Of a DNA stretch of 64,000 nt, positions 9,159 to 17,600 are shown piece after piece; within the stretch, counting starts at the first letter, position 1; every line of letters starts with the position of its first letter. The position numbers and the translations under genes are program-made. The notes beneath the pieces are model-generated. The model saw only the letters and a list, made by a program, of their open reading frames with translations. It ran no database searches and had not been told where the DNA came from. The stretch comes from an uncultured Emergencia sp. (GTDB taxonomy: Bacteria > Bacillota > Clostridia > Peptostreptococcales > Anaerovoracaceae): contig CALLDR010000187.1 in the NCBI GenBank assembly GCA_937997955.1, positions 1-64,000 of the forward strand, read 5' to 3'.

Positions 9159-9271
9159 GTGTGGAGACCTCCCAAGTGAATTGTTTCCATTATTATATCA
9201 TAATCAATTCCAAAAAACAATATAAATTTTCAAATAAACCATAAAAATTCCATTTTATGATTCTCTATAAC

Positions 9272-9318
9272 GCAATACGCGAATTGCATGACTGGCAGGA
9301 AGCCGCTGCTGGTATAAT
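9272..9318 (+). promoter_or_regulatory. Candidate LysR-type operator and activator-dependent promoter of the catabolic island
   Basis: A perfect inverted repeat GCAAT-N6-ATTGC (9272-9287) ends about 25 bp before a consensus -10 box TATAAT (9313-9318). The expected -35 position (9290-9295) reads GACTGG, which is poor. A good -10 without a -35, with a dyad containing T-N11-A centred near -45, is the usual layout of a LysR-activated promoter. The only LysR gene in the window lies at the far end of this island (18974-19900). Regulation is inferred. Confidence 0.5.
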
Positions 9319-9351
9319 TTTCTTATAATTTGAAGACAGGAGTTGTTGAAT

Positions 9352-10329
9352 ATGAGAGAAATTATGACGGTTACGGGTGCTGTGACGGAGGACATGCTGG
9401 GAGCTGTTTTGATGCATGAGCATTTCCTGTTCGGATTCTGTGGTTTCCAAGGGGACTGTACGCTAGGCCCCTTTCAAGAAAGAAGCTATATGGATACCTG
9501 TATTGCGGCAGTGAATCGGGCAAAAGCATACGGTATTCATACCTTTGTTGACGCTACGACCAATGAATGTGGACGTAATCCTATGTTTTTGAAAAGACTG
9601 TCGGAGAAGACCGGAGTCAATATCCTCTGTTCCACAGGGTACTATTATGAGAGCGAAAGTGCCTTCTCTTATTGGCGGTTTCGCAGCAATTTTGTGGATA
9701 TCGATGAGGAAATATTTCAGATGATGCAGACTGAGGTGACAGAAGGGATTGGGGAAACTGGAATTCGTGCGGGGGTAATTAAAGTGGCGTCCAGCCAGAA
9801 TATTTCGCCTATGGAGGAGCGTTTTTTTTGCGCTGCTGCCAAAGTAAGCCAAGCGTTTGGTACACCAATTATCACCCATACTCAGATGGGTCAACAGGGG
9901 CCGAGACAGGCCGAACTTTTGGTCGGCCTGGGAGCAGAACCGCATCACATTGCTATTGGGCATATGTGCGGAAATACGGATGTGGCATATCATGAACAGG
10001 TTTTGCGTTTAGGTGTCTTTGACGCCTTTGATCGATTTGGCTTGGAAGGTGAACTTTTCCATACACCAACAGATGAAACGCGCGCAGACTTGTTGACAGA
10101 ACTCATAGATCGTGGCTGGGAAGATCAACTGTTAATTAGCCATGACTCTGTCAATGTAGAACTGGGACGCTGGAGACCGCCGCATCCATCCATGAAAAAT
10201 GCGCATATTGGGAATATTGGCGAAAGAGTGATACCGATGCTGGAAGAGAGGGGCGTAACAAAGCTGCAGCTGCGGAAGTTATTGATAGATAATCCGGCAC
10301 GCCTGTTGGGAGGTTTATCAAAAAAGTGA
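9352..10329 (+). CDS. Phosphotriesterase-like metal-dependent hydrolase (amidohydrolase superfamily; possible lactonase)
   Basis: A 325-residue TIM-barrel hydrolase of the phosphotriesterase family. The binuclear metal ligands are visible: H22 and H24 (HEH), the carbamylated lysine K144 (GVIKVAS), H176 (ITHTQMG), H204 (IGHMCGN) and D265 (ISHDS). Family members are mostly lactonases and esterases. The ATG at 9352 is preferred over a TTG nine bases upstream because ACAGGAG is then well spaced. It is the first gene of the island, so lactone or ester opening of the imported substrate or an intermediate is plausible. The substrate is unknown. A 141-bp gap follows (10330-10470), with a small dyad TTCAC-N5-GTGAA. 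Confidence 0.88.
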   Translation: MREIMTVTGAVTEDMLGAVLMHEHFLFGFCGFQGDCTLGPFQERSYMDTCIAAVNRAKAYGIHTFVDATTNECGRNPMFLKRLSEKTGVNILCSTGYYYESESAFSYWRFRSNFVDIDEEIFQMMQTEVTEGIGETGIRAGVIKVASSQNISPMEERFFCAAAKVSQAFGTPIITHTQMGQQGPRQAELLVGLGAEPHHIAIGHMCGNTDVAYHEQVLRLGVFDAFDRFGLEGELFHTPTDETRADLLTELIDRGWEDQLLISHDSVNVELGRWRPPHPSMKNAHIGNIGERVIPMLEERGVTKLQLRKLLIDNPARLLGGLSKK

Positions 10330-10470
10330 ATTACAGAATACGTGTTATGAATTTCACAAAAAGTGAAGGACATGATATTCTAAGTATAGAGGATTCGGAA
10401 TTTTCTAAATGAACGTTGTACTATGATGCGGCCTTTCTATCGGGCTGTGAAATAAGAGGAGGAAAATATT

Positions 10471-11448
10471 ATGGCAGTATCTCTGCATGACCCTGAATTA
10501 TTTGTACGTAAAAATATGGAGCCAGAAGACAGGGGTGGCTATAAATGCGGCCCGACTATGGTTCACCAGATTGATTTTGAAGAATATGCGCCAAAGTTTG
10601 AGCACTTATTCCATTTAGACAAGGATGAATACGGAATTCTTACGGCACAGTGGTATACTCCAGACCCGAAGAGTGAAGATGACTCTATGATCTGGAATCT
10701 GACCCATCACAGAGCGATCTGGCAGCTGCTGCAGTATATCGAACAGGACGAAAGCGTAGAGTGCTTGATTCTGGGAGGCGGCGGAAAGTTTTGGATGGAT
10801 GGTATCAACCTGGAATTTGATGAAAAAGAATATAAGGGATGGGTGCACTATGAGCATATGTATCACGATGGAAATCGAATTAACCAGGCACTGGTCAATC
10901 TGGGAATCCCCACTATTGGTGTAATTAATGGACCAGCCAATCACTCTGAGATGGCTCTGCTCTGTGACGTAACACTGATGGCGCAGGATGCCTTCTTAAT
11001 GGATCTTCACTATCCGATCAACATTGTGCCTGGTGATGGCGTGCAGATTGCTCTGCAGGGAGCCATGGGTGTAAAGAGGGCTAACTATATGATGCTGACA
11101 GGACAGACTCCAGATGCCAAGACATGTTTAGATTATGGCCTGGTCAATGAGATTATGCCGGCGGAAAAACTATATGAAAGAGCACATGAACTGGCGGAAC
11201 TGATGGTGAAATGTGCTAACCGGGTGACCAGACATGTAGCAGTAAAAGTGCTGCGGCGGCCATGGATGGAGGCATATGCGAGCCATGGTTGGGATGCTTT
11301 CGGCTCAGAAATGTTCGCCACCGTCAACGCTTGCCTCGAGGGATTTTCTGAACATGATAATAAGTTCTTTGAAGACAAGGTGAGTGCAGCCGAATCTGGT
11401 GAGTCGCAGAAGGTATTGAATTCTGTAGCAGAAGCAGATTTTAAATAG
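10471..11448 (+). CDS. Crotonase-superfamily protein resembling 6-oxocamphor hydrolase (beta-diketone C-C hydrolase)
   Basis: A 325-residue crotonase-fold protein, longer than usual (about 260) because of an N-terminal extension of about 50 residues. It lacks an ordinary enoyl-CoA hydratase signature. As I recall the Rhodococcus 6-oxocamphor hydrolase sequence, all four key catalytic positions appear kept: H80 (THHRAI), H158 (GPANHSEM), H180 (LHYP) and D189 (VPGDG), and LTGQTPDAKTCLDYGLVNE matches the region that follows. That enzyme cleaves a cyclic 1,3-diketone by a retro-Claisen reaction without CoA. I infer hydrolytic opening of a cyclic beta-dicarbonyl here. The neighbouring ene-reductase and BKACE fit this. 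AGAGGAGG precedes the start. Confidence 0.8.
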   Translation: MAVSLHDPELFVRKNMEPEDRGGYKCGPTMVHQIDFEEYAPKFEHLFHLDKDEYGILTAQWYTPDPKSEDDSMIWNLTHHRAIWQLLQYIEQDESVECLILGGGGKFWMDGINLEFDEKEYKGWVHYEHMYHDGNRINQALVNLGIPTIGVINGPANHSEMALLCDVTLMAQDAFLMDLHYPINIVPGDGVQIALQGAMGVKRANYMMLTGQTPDAKTCLDYGLVNEIMPAEKLYERAHELAELMVKCANRVTRHVAVKVLRRPWMEAYASHGWDAFGSEMFATVNACLEGFSEHDNKFFEDKVSAAESGESQKVLNSVAEADFK

Positions 11449-11460
11449 AGGTGAAAACAC

Positions 11461-12489
11461 ATGAATTGGAAGGAAGCATTACCTGAAAATTTTAAAGAGA
11501 CCTATGACTATGCCGCTCGCATGTGGAGAGGAGGACTCGATAAGTTTCCTCCGCTGATCATTACCTGTGCTATTACTGGTCAGAATGCGGGAAAAGAAGT
11601 AAATCCGAATCTTCCTGAATCTTTGGAAGAGCAAGTTGAACAGACCAGAGAGGCATATGAAGCTGGAGCCAGCATGGTTCATATCCATCGCAGGGATCCG
11701 GAAAACCCTGCTGAGGCTACGATTCATCCAGAACATTATCTGGAAGTCAACCGGGAAATCAGAAAGCACTGCCCGGATTTGATTATCAACAATACTGCCA
11801 TTGGAGGACGATTTAAGGTTTCTGATACAGAATTATCTGAGCAGAACTGGACTTCGATTTATGCCGAACCGGAAGTAGCCAGTATAGATTTGTCCAACTA
11901 TTGTTCTCTGGTGAAATTGCCGAAGCGTGAACCGCCATTATTTGGACGGGATCATGATATCATCCGTGAATGGGGCTATAGTATTACACAGTCGGAAGCG
12001 ATGCGTACCTTGAAGCTGATGCAAGAGCACAACGTAAAGCCAGAGTTTGAATGCTTTGCTATGACCGATTTGCTGTATGTGAAAAGGGTGATGGACGAGG
12101 GCTACAGAGATAAGCTGGGCGGACCGAATATGGTACAGTTTGTCTACACACCAGGGGGAAGCAACTGGCCGACCTTAGACTATATGGTAGCCTTGAAAAA
12201 TGCAGTACCAAAGGGTTGTCATCTGGGGATCATTGCAGCTGGCGCACAGCAGTTCCCTGTTCTGGCCATGGCAATCTGCCAGGGAATGCATGTTCGTGTA
12301 GGCATGGAAGATAATATCTATTTAGAAAAAGGACGGCTGGCTGGAAGCAATGGGGAGTTGGTCGAGAAGATTGTGCAGATTGCAAAGCTTCTTGGCCGTC
12401 GTATCGCTACACCGGCCGAGGCCAGAGAAATGTTGGGATTAGGAGCACCGCGTCAATGGGATGATAACTTCATCATTCGTAAAAATTGA
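11461..12489 (+). CDS. BKACE-family beta-keto acid cleavage enzyme (DUF849)
   Basis: A 342-residue Zn-dependent TIM-barrel enzyme of the 3-keto-5-aminohexanoate cleavage family. Zinc ligands include H74 and H76 (VHIHRRDP) and the late acidic site GMEDN (E283). Family chemistry is beta-keto acid + acetyl-CoA giving acetoacetate + a new acyl-CoA. Known members include lysine-fermentation Kce and triacetate acetoacetate-lyase of gut phloroglucinol degraders. The N-terminus is about 30 residues longer than in Kce-type proteins. It follows the crotonase by 12 bp with GAGGTG as ribosome site. It should act after ring opening has produced a linear beta-keto acid. Confidence 0.9.
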   Translation: MNWKEALPENFKETYDYAARMWRGGLDKFPPLIITCAITGQNAGKEVNPNLPESLEEQVEQTREAYEAGASMVHIHRRDPENPAEATIHPEHYLEVNREIRKHCPDLIINNTAIGGRFKVSDTELSEQNWTSIYAEPEVASIDLSNYCSLVKLPKREPPLFGRDHDIIREWGYSITQSEAMRTLKLMQEHNVKPEFECFAMTDLLYVKRVMDEGYRDKLGGPNMVQFVYTPGGSNWPTLDYMVALKNAVPKGCHLGIIAAGAQQFPVLAMAICQGMHVRVGMEDNIYLEKGRLAGSNGELVEKIVQIAKLLGRRIATPAEAREMLGLGAPRQWDDNFIIRKN

Positions 12490-12509
12490 AATTGTTAGGA
12501 GGAAAAATA

Positions 12510-13886
12510 ATGAATGACAATTCACCTACAATCAAAGTACCAATTAAATCAAAAATAGCGTACTTTTTCAGTGATTTTGGACACCAGGGTGTGATGTGGA
12601 ATTTCGTGAACACATACATCATGTTCTTCTTTACCGATATTTTAGGAATCACACCGGCAGCAGCGGGCGTATTGCTCCTGGTGGTCAACATCTTCGACGG
12701 AGTCAATGATCCGTTTATCGGTTGGATTTGTGACAGAACAAGGACAAGGTGGGGTTCTTACCGGCCGCATATCATTGCATTTGCAATCCCGATGGGACTG
12801 ATGACCTTCTTGTGCTTTGTAGCGCCTGACTTCTCAGGCGGAGGTAAGCTGGCATACGCGTATTTGGCGTATACGCTGTTTACTGTAGTGGGAACCTTTA
12901 CTGGAACTGGCTTTGGGGCATTGCCTGCAGTTATGACAGACGATCCACAGGAAAGAGTCGTACTGGGTACTTGCCGTGATTTTGGCGCAAATCTGGGCGG
13001 TTTTGTAATGAATCTGGTTTGCGTTTCTCTGGTTCTTCACTTCAGCAGAGATTCCGTACCGACAGAAGGCGGTCTTAGAACTGTGGCATTTCTGGTAGGC
13101 TGCTGGGTGGCCGGATGCCTGCTTATCTGTGGTCTTGGCTGTAAGGAAAAAATCAAGCCAGCTGATGAACCGGTAAGTCTCGGAAAGTCTTTGGCATCCA
13201 TCTTTAAAAACAAGCCGGCCATCTGCTTGATCCTAATGGTAACCTGCATCAATGCTTTTCTCTCGTTCAAGGGAACTCTGTCCACCTATTACTGCATTGA
13301 TTATCTGGGAAATTATGAACTGATGATGCCGATCATGACTTTACAGTTTACTACTCCGGTTATAGGATTGGTTTTCGTTCCAAAAGTTGTATCAATTCTA
13401 GGCAAGAAGAAAATGTTCATCGCCAGCGGAATTTGCGCAATTCTTAGTGGACTGCTTCTGCTTATTGCACAGCAGAACGTCGTCATGGTTTGTATTGCAT
13501 CTCTGTGTTGCGGTCTTGTAGTAACAGGTGTTTTTGCAACCATCTGGGGAACTATGCCGGACGCTGCTGACTTTGGAGAATGGAAGACAGGTGTTTACTG
13601 CCCGGGTGTTATAACATCGCTGGCTGTGTTAGCAACAAAAATTGGTTCTGCCATTGCACAGTGGGGTGCGTCCTTGGTTTTGACCATGTCTGGTTATGAT
13701 GCTTCCCTTGAGATACAGAGTGCAGCTACTGGCAATGCAATTTACTGGTCTGTCGGCATTGTGCCGATCATCCTCGGAGTCATTGCAATTATCTGTATTA
13801 TGCCGTATGACTTGACACCAGAGAGATTGGCTAAAGTGAATGCAGAGTTGAAGGAACGCCGTAATGCGAAAAGGATCACTGAATAG
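12510..13886 (+). CDS. GPH-family (glycoside-pentoside-hexuronide) MFS transporter
   Basis: A 458-residue, twelve-helix cation symporter of the GPH family. The N-terminal hallmark KIAYFFSDFGHQG is followed by FTDILGITPAAAGVLLLVVNIFDGVNDPFIGWICDRT, the conserved loop between helices 2 and 3. AGGAGG lies 7 bp before the ATG at 12510; an upstream in-frame ATG would place the start inside the preceding gene. The expected role is uptake of the island's substrate; this family also imports non-sugar compounds in anaerobes. A glycosidase is not present nearby, which argues against a simple glycoside. Confidence 0.9.
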   Translation: MNDNSPTIKVPIKSKIAYFFSDFGHQGVMWNFVNTYIMFFFTDILGITPAAAGVLLLVVNIFDGVNDPFIGWICDRTRTRWGSYRPHIIAFAIPMGLMTFLCFVAPDFSGGGKLAYAYLAYTLFTVVGTFTGTGFGALPAVMTDDPQERVVLGTCRDFGANLGGFVMNLVCVSLVLHFSRDSVPTEGGLRTVAFLVGCWVAGCLLICGLGCKEKIKPADEPVSLGKSLASIFKNKPAICLILMVTCINAFLSFKGTLSTYYCIDYLGNYELMMPIMTLQFTTPVIGLVFVPKVVSILGKKKMFIASGICAILSGLLLLIAQQNVVMVCIASLCCGLVVTGVFATIWGTMPDAADFGEWKTGVYCPGVITSLAVLATKIGSAIAQWGASLVLTMSGYDASLEIQSAATGNAIYWSVGIVPIILGVIAIICIMPYDLTPERLAKVNAELKERRNAKRITE

Positions 13887-13900
13887 AAAGGACCTAATTT

Positions 13901-15889
13901 ATGAAATTAAAATATCCGAATCTATTCAAGCCGCTGAAAATTGGCGGCTTGATATTGAAAAACAGAATGGAAGTAGCTCCACATTCTCTGGAAGACTTTA
14001 CTGAGAGAGAATATACTCCGAGAGGCTGGATTGAATATTACGAGAGAAGAGCTGCTGGCGGCGCGGCTATTGTTACAGTAGGAGAGACTCCTGTTCTCTC
14101 CACTACGGGGCCTACCCAGCATCACATGCTGGCTATAGACGACCCTGATATCATGCCTCATCTGGCAAAGGTGGCTGATGCTATTCACCAGCATGGAGCT
14201 TATGCCTCTATTGAGCTATCTCATGGTGGCGCGGGATCCATGCGCATGTTTCTCCACGGTCATAAATCCATTGCACCGTCAAAGTGCATCTGTAAATTCG
14301 ATGGCGAAGAGTCGGAGGAAATGACAGAGGAGATGATCTGGGAGGTTATCGAAGCGTTTGGTAATGCTGCACATACATTGCAGGTCTGTGGCTTTGATAT
14401 GTGTATGATTCATGCCGGACATGGATGGCTTTTAGGGCAGTTTCTGTCACAACTGACCAATCGACGGACTGACCAGTGGGGTGGATCTTATGACAATCGT
14501 GTACGTATTGTAATAGAGATTATCAAAGATATCAAGAAAAAGTGCGGAAAGAATTTTCCTGTGGAAGTTCGTATTTCTGGAACAGAAAACTGTGAAGGAG
14601 GCTATACCCTCGAAGATGGTATAGAACTCTGTAAACGGCTGGATGGCATTGCAGATCTTCTGCATATTTCCATCGGCTCCATCAATGGTTACAATCCAGA
14701 TGGGGGCTCTACGATTACGACACCGTCCCCATATGAAAAGAGAGGCAGAAATGTCTATCTGGCGGAGGAAATCAAAAAACATGTGACACAGACTCCGATT
14801 GTGACTCTTGGCAGTTTGGTAGATCCAGACATGATGGAAGATATTCTCGCTACCGGCAAAGCAGATATGGTAGCAGCGGCCAGAACCTTTATCGCTGACC
14901 CTGATTTTGCGAAAAAAGCGCTGAGAGGTAAAGACGATGAAATACGACCTTGTCTTCGTTGCCTGGGTTGTCTAGATGCGACGATTATGAAGCCGCAGGT
15001 TATGCGCTGTGCTGTGAACCCAGAGGCTGGACGGGAAATAGAATACTGCTATCGCCAGAAGGTTTCGGAAGAACGCAGACGGGTGCTGATCATCGGCGGT
15101 GGTCCCGCTGGCATGCAGGCAGCGCTGACCGCATCAAAGCAGGGTCATCAGGTTATGCTCTGTGAAAAGAGCGGTGAACTGGGCGGCGCCCTGAAGTACA
15201 ATAAAAATGTTCCATTTAAAGACGATATGGAGCGGTACCGTCAATGGTTGATTCGTATGGTAGGAAAGGCTCCCGTAGAGGTACGTCTGAATACGGCAGT
15301 AACACCGGAAATGGTGGCAAGTCTTGATCCAGATACCGTTATCTGTGCGATAGGGGCAGAACCGGCAGTTCCGAAAATTCCCGGCATAGAAAGCAAGAAT
15401 GTGCTTCTGGCGACAGAAATCCATGAGAAGGACGTGGTTATTGGAAAGAACGTTGTAGTCATAGGTGCTGGATTGGTGGGCTGTGAGAGCGGTATTTGGC
15501 TGTCTATGCAAGGATCCAATGTTACTTTGCTGGAGCTGGGAGAAAGGATTATACCGACGGAGAAGGCTATCGTGGATGAAGGCGATATTACGGAGCTTCG
15601 TGAGTATATAGATATTAACCTGAGAAAAGCCAATGTAAAGCAGCATTTCAATATTTGTGTGGACAAGATTGATGGGAAAACAGTCTATGCTACAGATACT
15701 ACAGGCGAGGCATACACTTTTACGGCAGATACAGTGGTAATTGCGGCAGGCATGCGCCCTCTGGAAGAGGAGCGGGAGGCACTGCGCAGCGTCTGTTTGG
15801 ACTTCAAACCAGTAGGCGATTGTTTTAAAGTAGGACGCATTATGGAAGCGACTGCGTCTGGCTATGCGGCAGGACATTATATCGACTGA
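13901..15889 (+). CDS. FMN/4Fe-4S/FAD NADH:flavin oxidoreductase (Old Yellow Enzyme-type ene-reductase)
   Basis: A 662-residue enzyme with the full domain order of 2,4-dienoyl-CoA reductase and 2-enoate reductase. An OYE TIM barrel binds FMN (residues 1-345; the HAGHGWLLGQFLSQLTNRRTD region is typical). An Fe-S site follows (C351, C354, C357, C370), then FAD/NADH-binding Rossmann domains (RRVLIIGGGPAGMQAA near 390 and VVVIGAGLVGCESG near 520). Gut relatives reduce activated C=C bonds in bile-acid, flavonoid and isoflavone substrates. Here it probably saturates an enone ring before hydrolysis. The cluster spacing CxxCxxC is one residue tighter than in E. coli FadH. It is the last gene before a terminator. 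Confidence 0.9.
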   Translation: MKLKYPNLFKPLKIGGLILKNRMEVAPHSLEDFTEREYTPRGWIEYYERRAAGGAAIVTVGETPVLSTTGPTQHHMLAIDDPDIMPHLAKVADAIHQHGAYASIELSHGGAGSMRMFLHGHKSIAPSKCICKFDGEESEEMTEEMIWEVIEAFGNAAHTLQVCGFDMCMIHAGHGWLLGQFLSQLTNRRTDQWGGSYDNRVRIVIEIIKDIKKKCGKNFPVEVRISGTENCEGGYTLEDGIELCKRLDGIADLLHISIGSINGYNPDGGSTITTPSPYEKRGRNVYLAEEIKKHVTQTPIVTLGSLVDPDMMEDILATGKADMVAAARTFIADPDFAKKALRGKDDEIRPCLRCLGCLDATIMKPQVMRCAVNPEAGREIEYCYRQKVSEERRRVLIIGGGPAGMQAALTASKQGHQVMLCEKSGELGGALKYNKNVPFKDDMERYRQWLIRMVGKAPVEVRLNTAVTPEMVASLDPDTVICAIGAEPAVPKIPGIESKNVLLATEIHEKDVVIGKNVVVIGAGLVGCESGIWLSMQGSNVTLLELGERIIPTEKAIVDEGDITELREYIDINLRKANVKQHFNICVDKIDGKTVYATDTTGEAYTFTADTVVIAAGMRPLEEEREALRSVCLDFKPVGDCFKVGRIMEATASGYAAGHYID

Positions 15890-15893
15890 TAAG

Positions 15894-15938
15894 AGGGACC
15901 GCCTATATGGGTGTTTATATAGGCGGTCCCTATATTTT
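15894..15938 (+). terminator. Intrinsic terminator inside the catabolic island
   Basis: A perfect 15-bp stem (15894-15908 with 15917-15931) with an 8-nt loop is followed by ATATTTT. It separates the first five genes from the VOC-thiolase-CoA-transferase block, so the island probably has two transcripts or partial read-through. Confidence 0.8.
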
Positions 15939-15945
15939 AAGCGGA

Positions 15946-15963
15946 TTGACGATTTGTCGTCAA
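15946..15963 (+). promoter_or_regulatory. Perfect 7-bp inverted repeat upstream of the VOC gene
   Basis: TTGACGA-TTTG-TCGTCAA forms a perfect dyad 25 bp before the VOC start codon, just after the terminator. It could be an operator for a second promoter or an RNA hairpin. No clear -10 box follows, so its role is open. Confidence 0.4.
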
Positions 15964-15987
15964 TAAAATGAATGGAAGGAGAAAACA

Positions 15988-16389
15988 ATGATCACTGGGA
16001 TAAATCACGTGGGGATTTGTGTAAACAGCATCGATACGGTGCTGGACGTATGGAAACAGGAAATGGGGGCTGAGGAAATCGGGAGGGCGGCCTATCCGGC
16101 GCTGGGACAGATTTCTGCTATGATTCAAATAGGAGACTCTTATGTCGAGTTGATGGAGCCTATGGGAGAAGAAGGGGTTGTTGCCAGCTTTTTAAGAAAA
16201 CATGGAGAAGGGCTTCATCACGTATCTCTGCATTCTGATGATTTGTCAGGTGATAAGAGACGTTTTGAATCGACAGGAACACGGATTCTTGGAAAGGGAG
16301 AGGACCCTGTCATCTTTACCCATCCCAAAACATCCTTTGGCGTGGTCTTTGAAATTACAGAAGGCCGGAATGAAAAAATAGACTTGTAG
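15988..16389 (+). CDS. VOC-superfamily protein (methylmalonyl-CoA epimerase/glyoxalase-like)
   Basis: A 133-residue single-module protein with the paired beta-alpha-beta-beta-beta pattern of the vicinal oxygen chelate superfamily. ITGINHVGICVNSIDTVLDVW begins the first half and contains the metal-ligand histidine H7. GLHHVSLHSDD near residue 71 begins the second half. QIGDSYVELMEP near residue 47 supplies the typical acidic ligand. The closest recognisable class is methylmalonyl-CoA epimerase. In this operon it could epimerise an acyl-CoA intermediate, or isomerise or cleave a dicarbonyl. AGGAG precedes the ATG. Confidence 0.82.
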   Translation: MITGINHVGICVNSIDTVLDVWKQEMGAEEIGRAAYPALGQISAMIQIGDSYVELMEPMGEEGVVASFLRKHGEGLHHVSLHSDDLSGDKRRFESTGTRILGKGEDPVIFTHPKTSFGVVFEITEGRNEKIDL

Positions 16390-16409
16390 ATTTTGAAAGG
16401 AAAAGAAAC

Positions 16410-17585
16410 ATGATAGAATTCGGAAATCGTGAAGCTGTAATTGTAGCCTTTGGCAGATCTGCAGTTACCCGGGGTAGAAAGGGACTTCTGGCGAAGATCC
16501 ATCCAGTGGATTATGGAGGACAGGTTTTGCAAGGTGTTTTGGAAAAGGTGCCTGCGCTGGACCCGTCTTTAATCGATGATGTGATCTATGGCTGCGCGAA
16601 TTTATATGATCATCAGGCTTACGATGTATCAAAACAGATTGCGGCCAGGGCGGGATTGCCAGAAACGGTGTGTGGGATCACGGTCAGCCGCTTCTGTGCC
16701 TCTGGATCGGATGCTATAGCTATAGGCGTTGCGAAAATTCGCAGCGGAATGGCTGATGTGATTATTGCGGGAGGCGTGGAGAGCATGTCCTTGGTACAGC
16801 AGCCTGCGCCGGGAGTCCGCATAGAGTTTCCTTGGTTGACTGAACATGTGGATAAAGATTTTTATCTTCACGTAGGGCTTTGTGCAGAGAATAATGCGAA
16901 GGCGAAAGGCATGACCAGAAAGGACTTGGATCGGTTAGCCTTCATAAGCCACACTCGGGCAGCTGCGGCGCAGGCCGCGGGAAAATTCGATGAAGAAATC
17001 ATCCCTGTAACGGTAAAAAATGAAGAGGGAGAAGATATCATTGTAAACAAAGATGATGGCGTGAGAAGTAATATCAGCATGGAGAGCTTGGCAGCGCTGA
17101 AGCCAGTCTTTAATCCGGAAGGTATAGTTACAGCAGGGACATCTTCTCAGGTCTCTGATGGAACATCATGTTTGGTTTTAATGGCTATGGAAAAAGCGGA
17201 AGCTCTGGGGATCCGACCCATAGCGCGCATGGTGGGCTATGCACCGGGCTGCGCGTCGCCAGCATATTTGTTCCCGGGTCTACGCCAGGCTATGGAAAAG
17301 GTCGTAAAGCAAACTGGCATCGGATTGAAAAAAATGGACGTTATTGAAATCAACGAAGCCTTTGCGCCCGTGGTCATCGATGCTGTACAAACTTTGGATC
17401 TGGACTGGGCGAAGGTAAATCCCAACGGGAGTGCTATGGCTCTGGGACATCCATTGGGTGCGACAGGAGGAGTTTTGGCGTGCAAAGCTCTGTCAGAGTT
17501 GGAGCGTATTAACGGAAAATATGCCATGGTAGCCATGTGTGCGGCCATTGGCCATGGAGGCGCGGCTATTTATGAACGGTACTGA
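16410..17585 (+). CDS. Thiolase (acetyl-CoA C-acetyltransferase family)
   Basis: A 391-residue biosynthetic/degradative thiolase. Catalytic residues are visible: nucleophile C96 (SRFCASGSDA), H347 (LGHPLGATG) and C377 (MCAAIGHGG); NEAFAPV near residue 313 is also conserved. The last motif departs from the common CIGGGQG form, which suggests a divergent subfamily and possibly an unusual acyl substrate. Expected reaction: CoA-dependent cleavage of a 3-ketoacyl-CoA (for example acetoacetyl-CoA) to acetyl-CoA plus a shortened acyl-CoA. It sits between the VOC and CoA-transferase genes in one transcript. Confidence 0.9.
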   Translation: MIEFGNREAVIVAFGRSAVTRGRKGLLAKIHPVDYGGQVLQGVLEKVPALDPSLIDDVIYGCANLYDHQAYDVSKQIAARAGLPETVCGITVSRFCASGSDAIAIGVAKIRSGMADVIIAGGVESMSLVQQPAPGVRIEFPWLTEHVDKDFYLHVGLCAENNAKAKGMTRKDLDRLAFISHTRAAAAQAAGKFDEEIIPVTVKNEEGEDIIVNKDDGVRSNISMESLAALKPVFNPEGIVTAGTSSQVSDGTSCLVLMAMEKAEALGIRPIARMVGYAPGCASPAYLFPGLRQAMEKVVKQTGIGLKKMDVIEINEAFAPVVIDAVQTLDLDWAKVNPNGSAMALGHPLGATGGVLACKALSELERINGKYAMVAMCAAIGHGGAAIYERY

Positions 17586-17600
17586 AGGGATGTTTGACGA

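Noticed and set aside
13901..15889. Bile-acid or flavonoid reductase assignment for the ene-reductase
   Set aside because: The domain order is shared by many ene-reductases; the neighbouring genes do not match known bai or flavonoid clusters.
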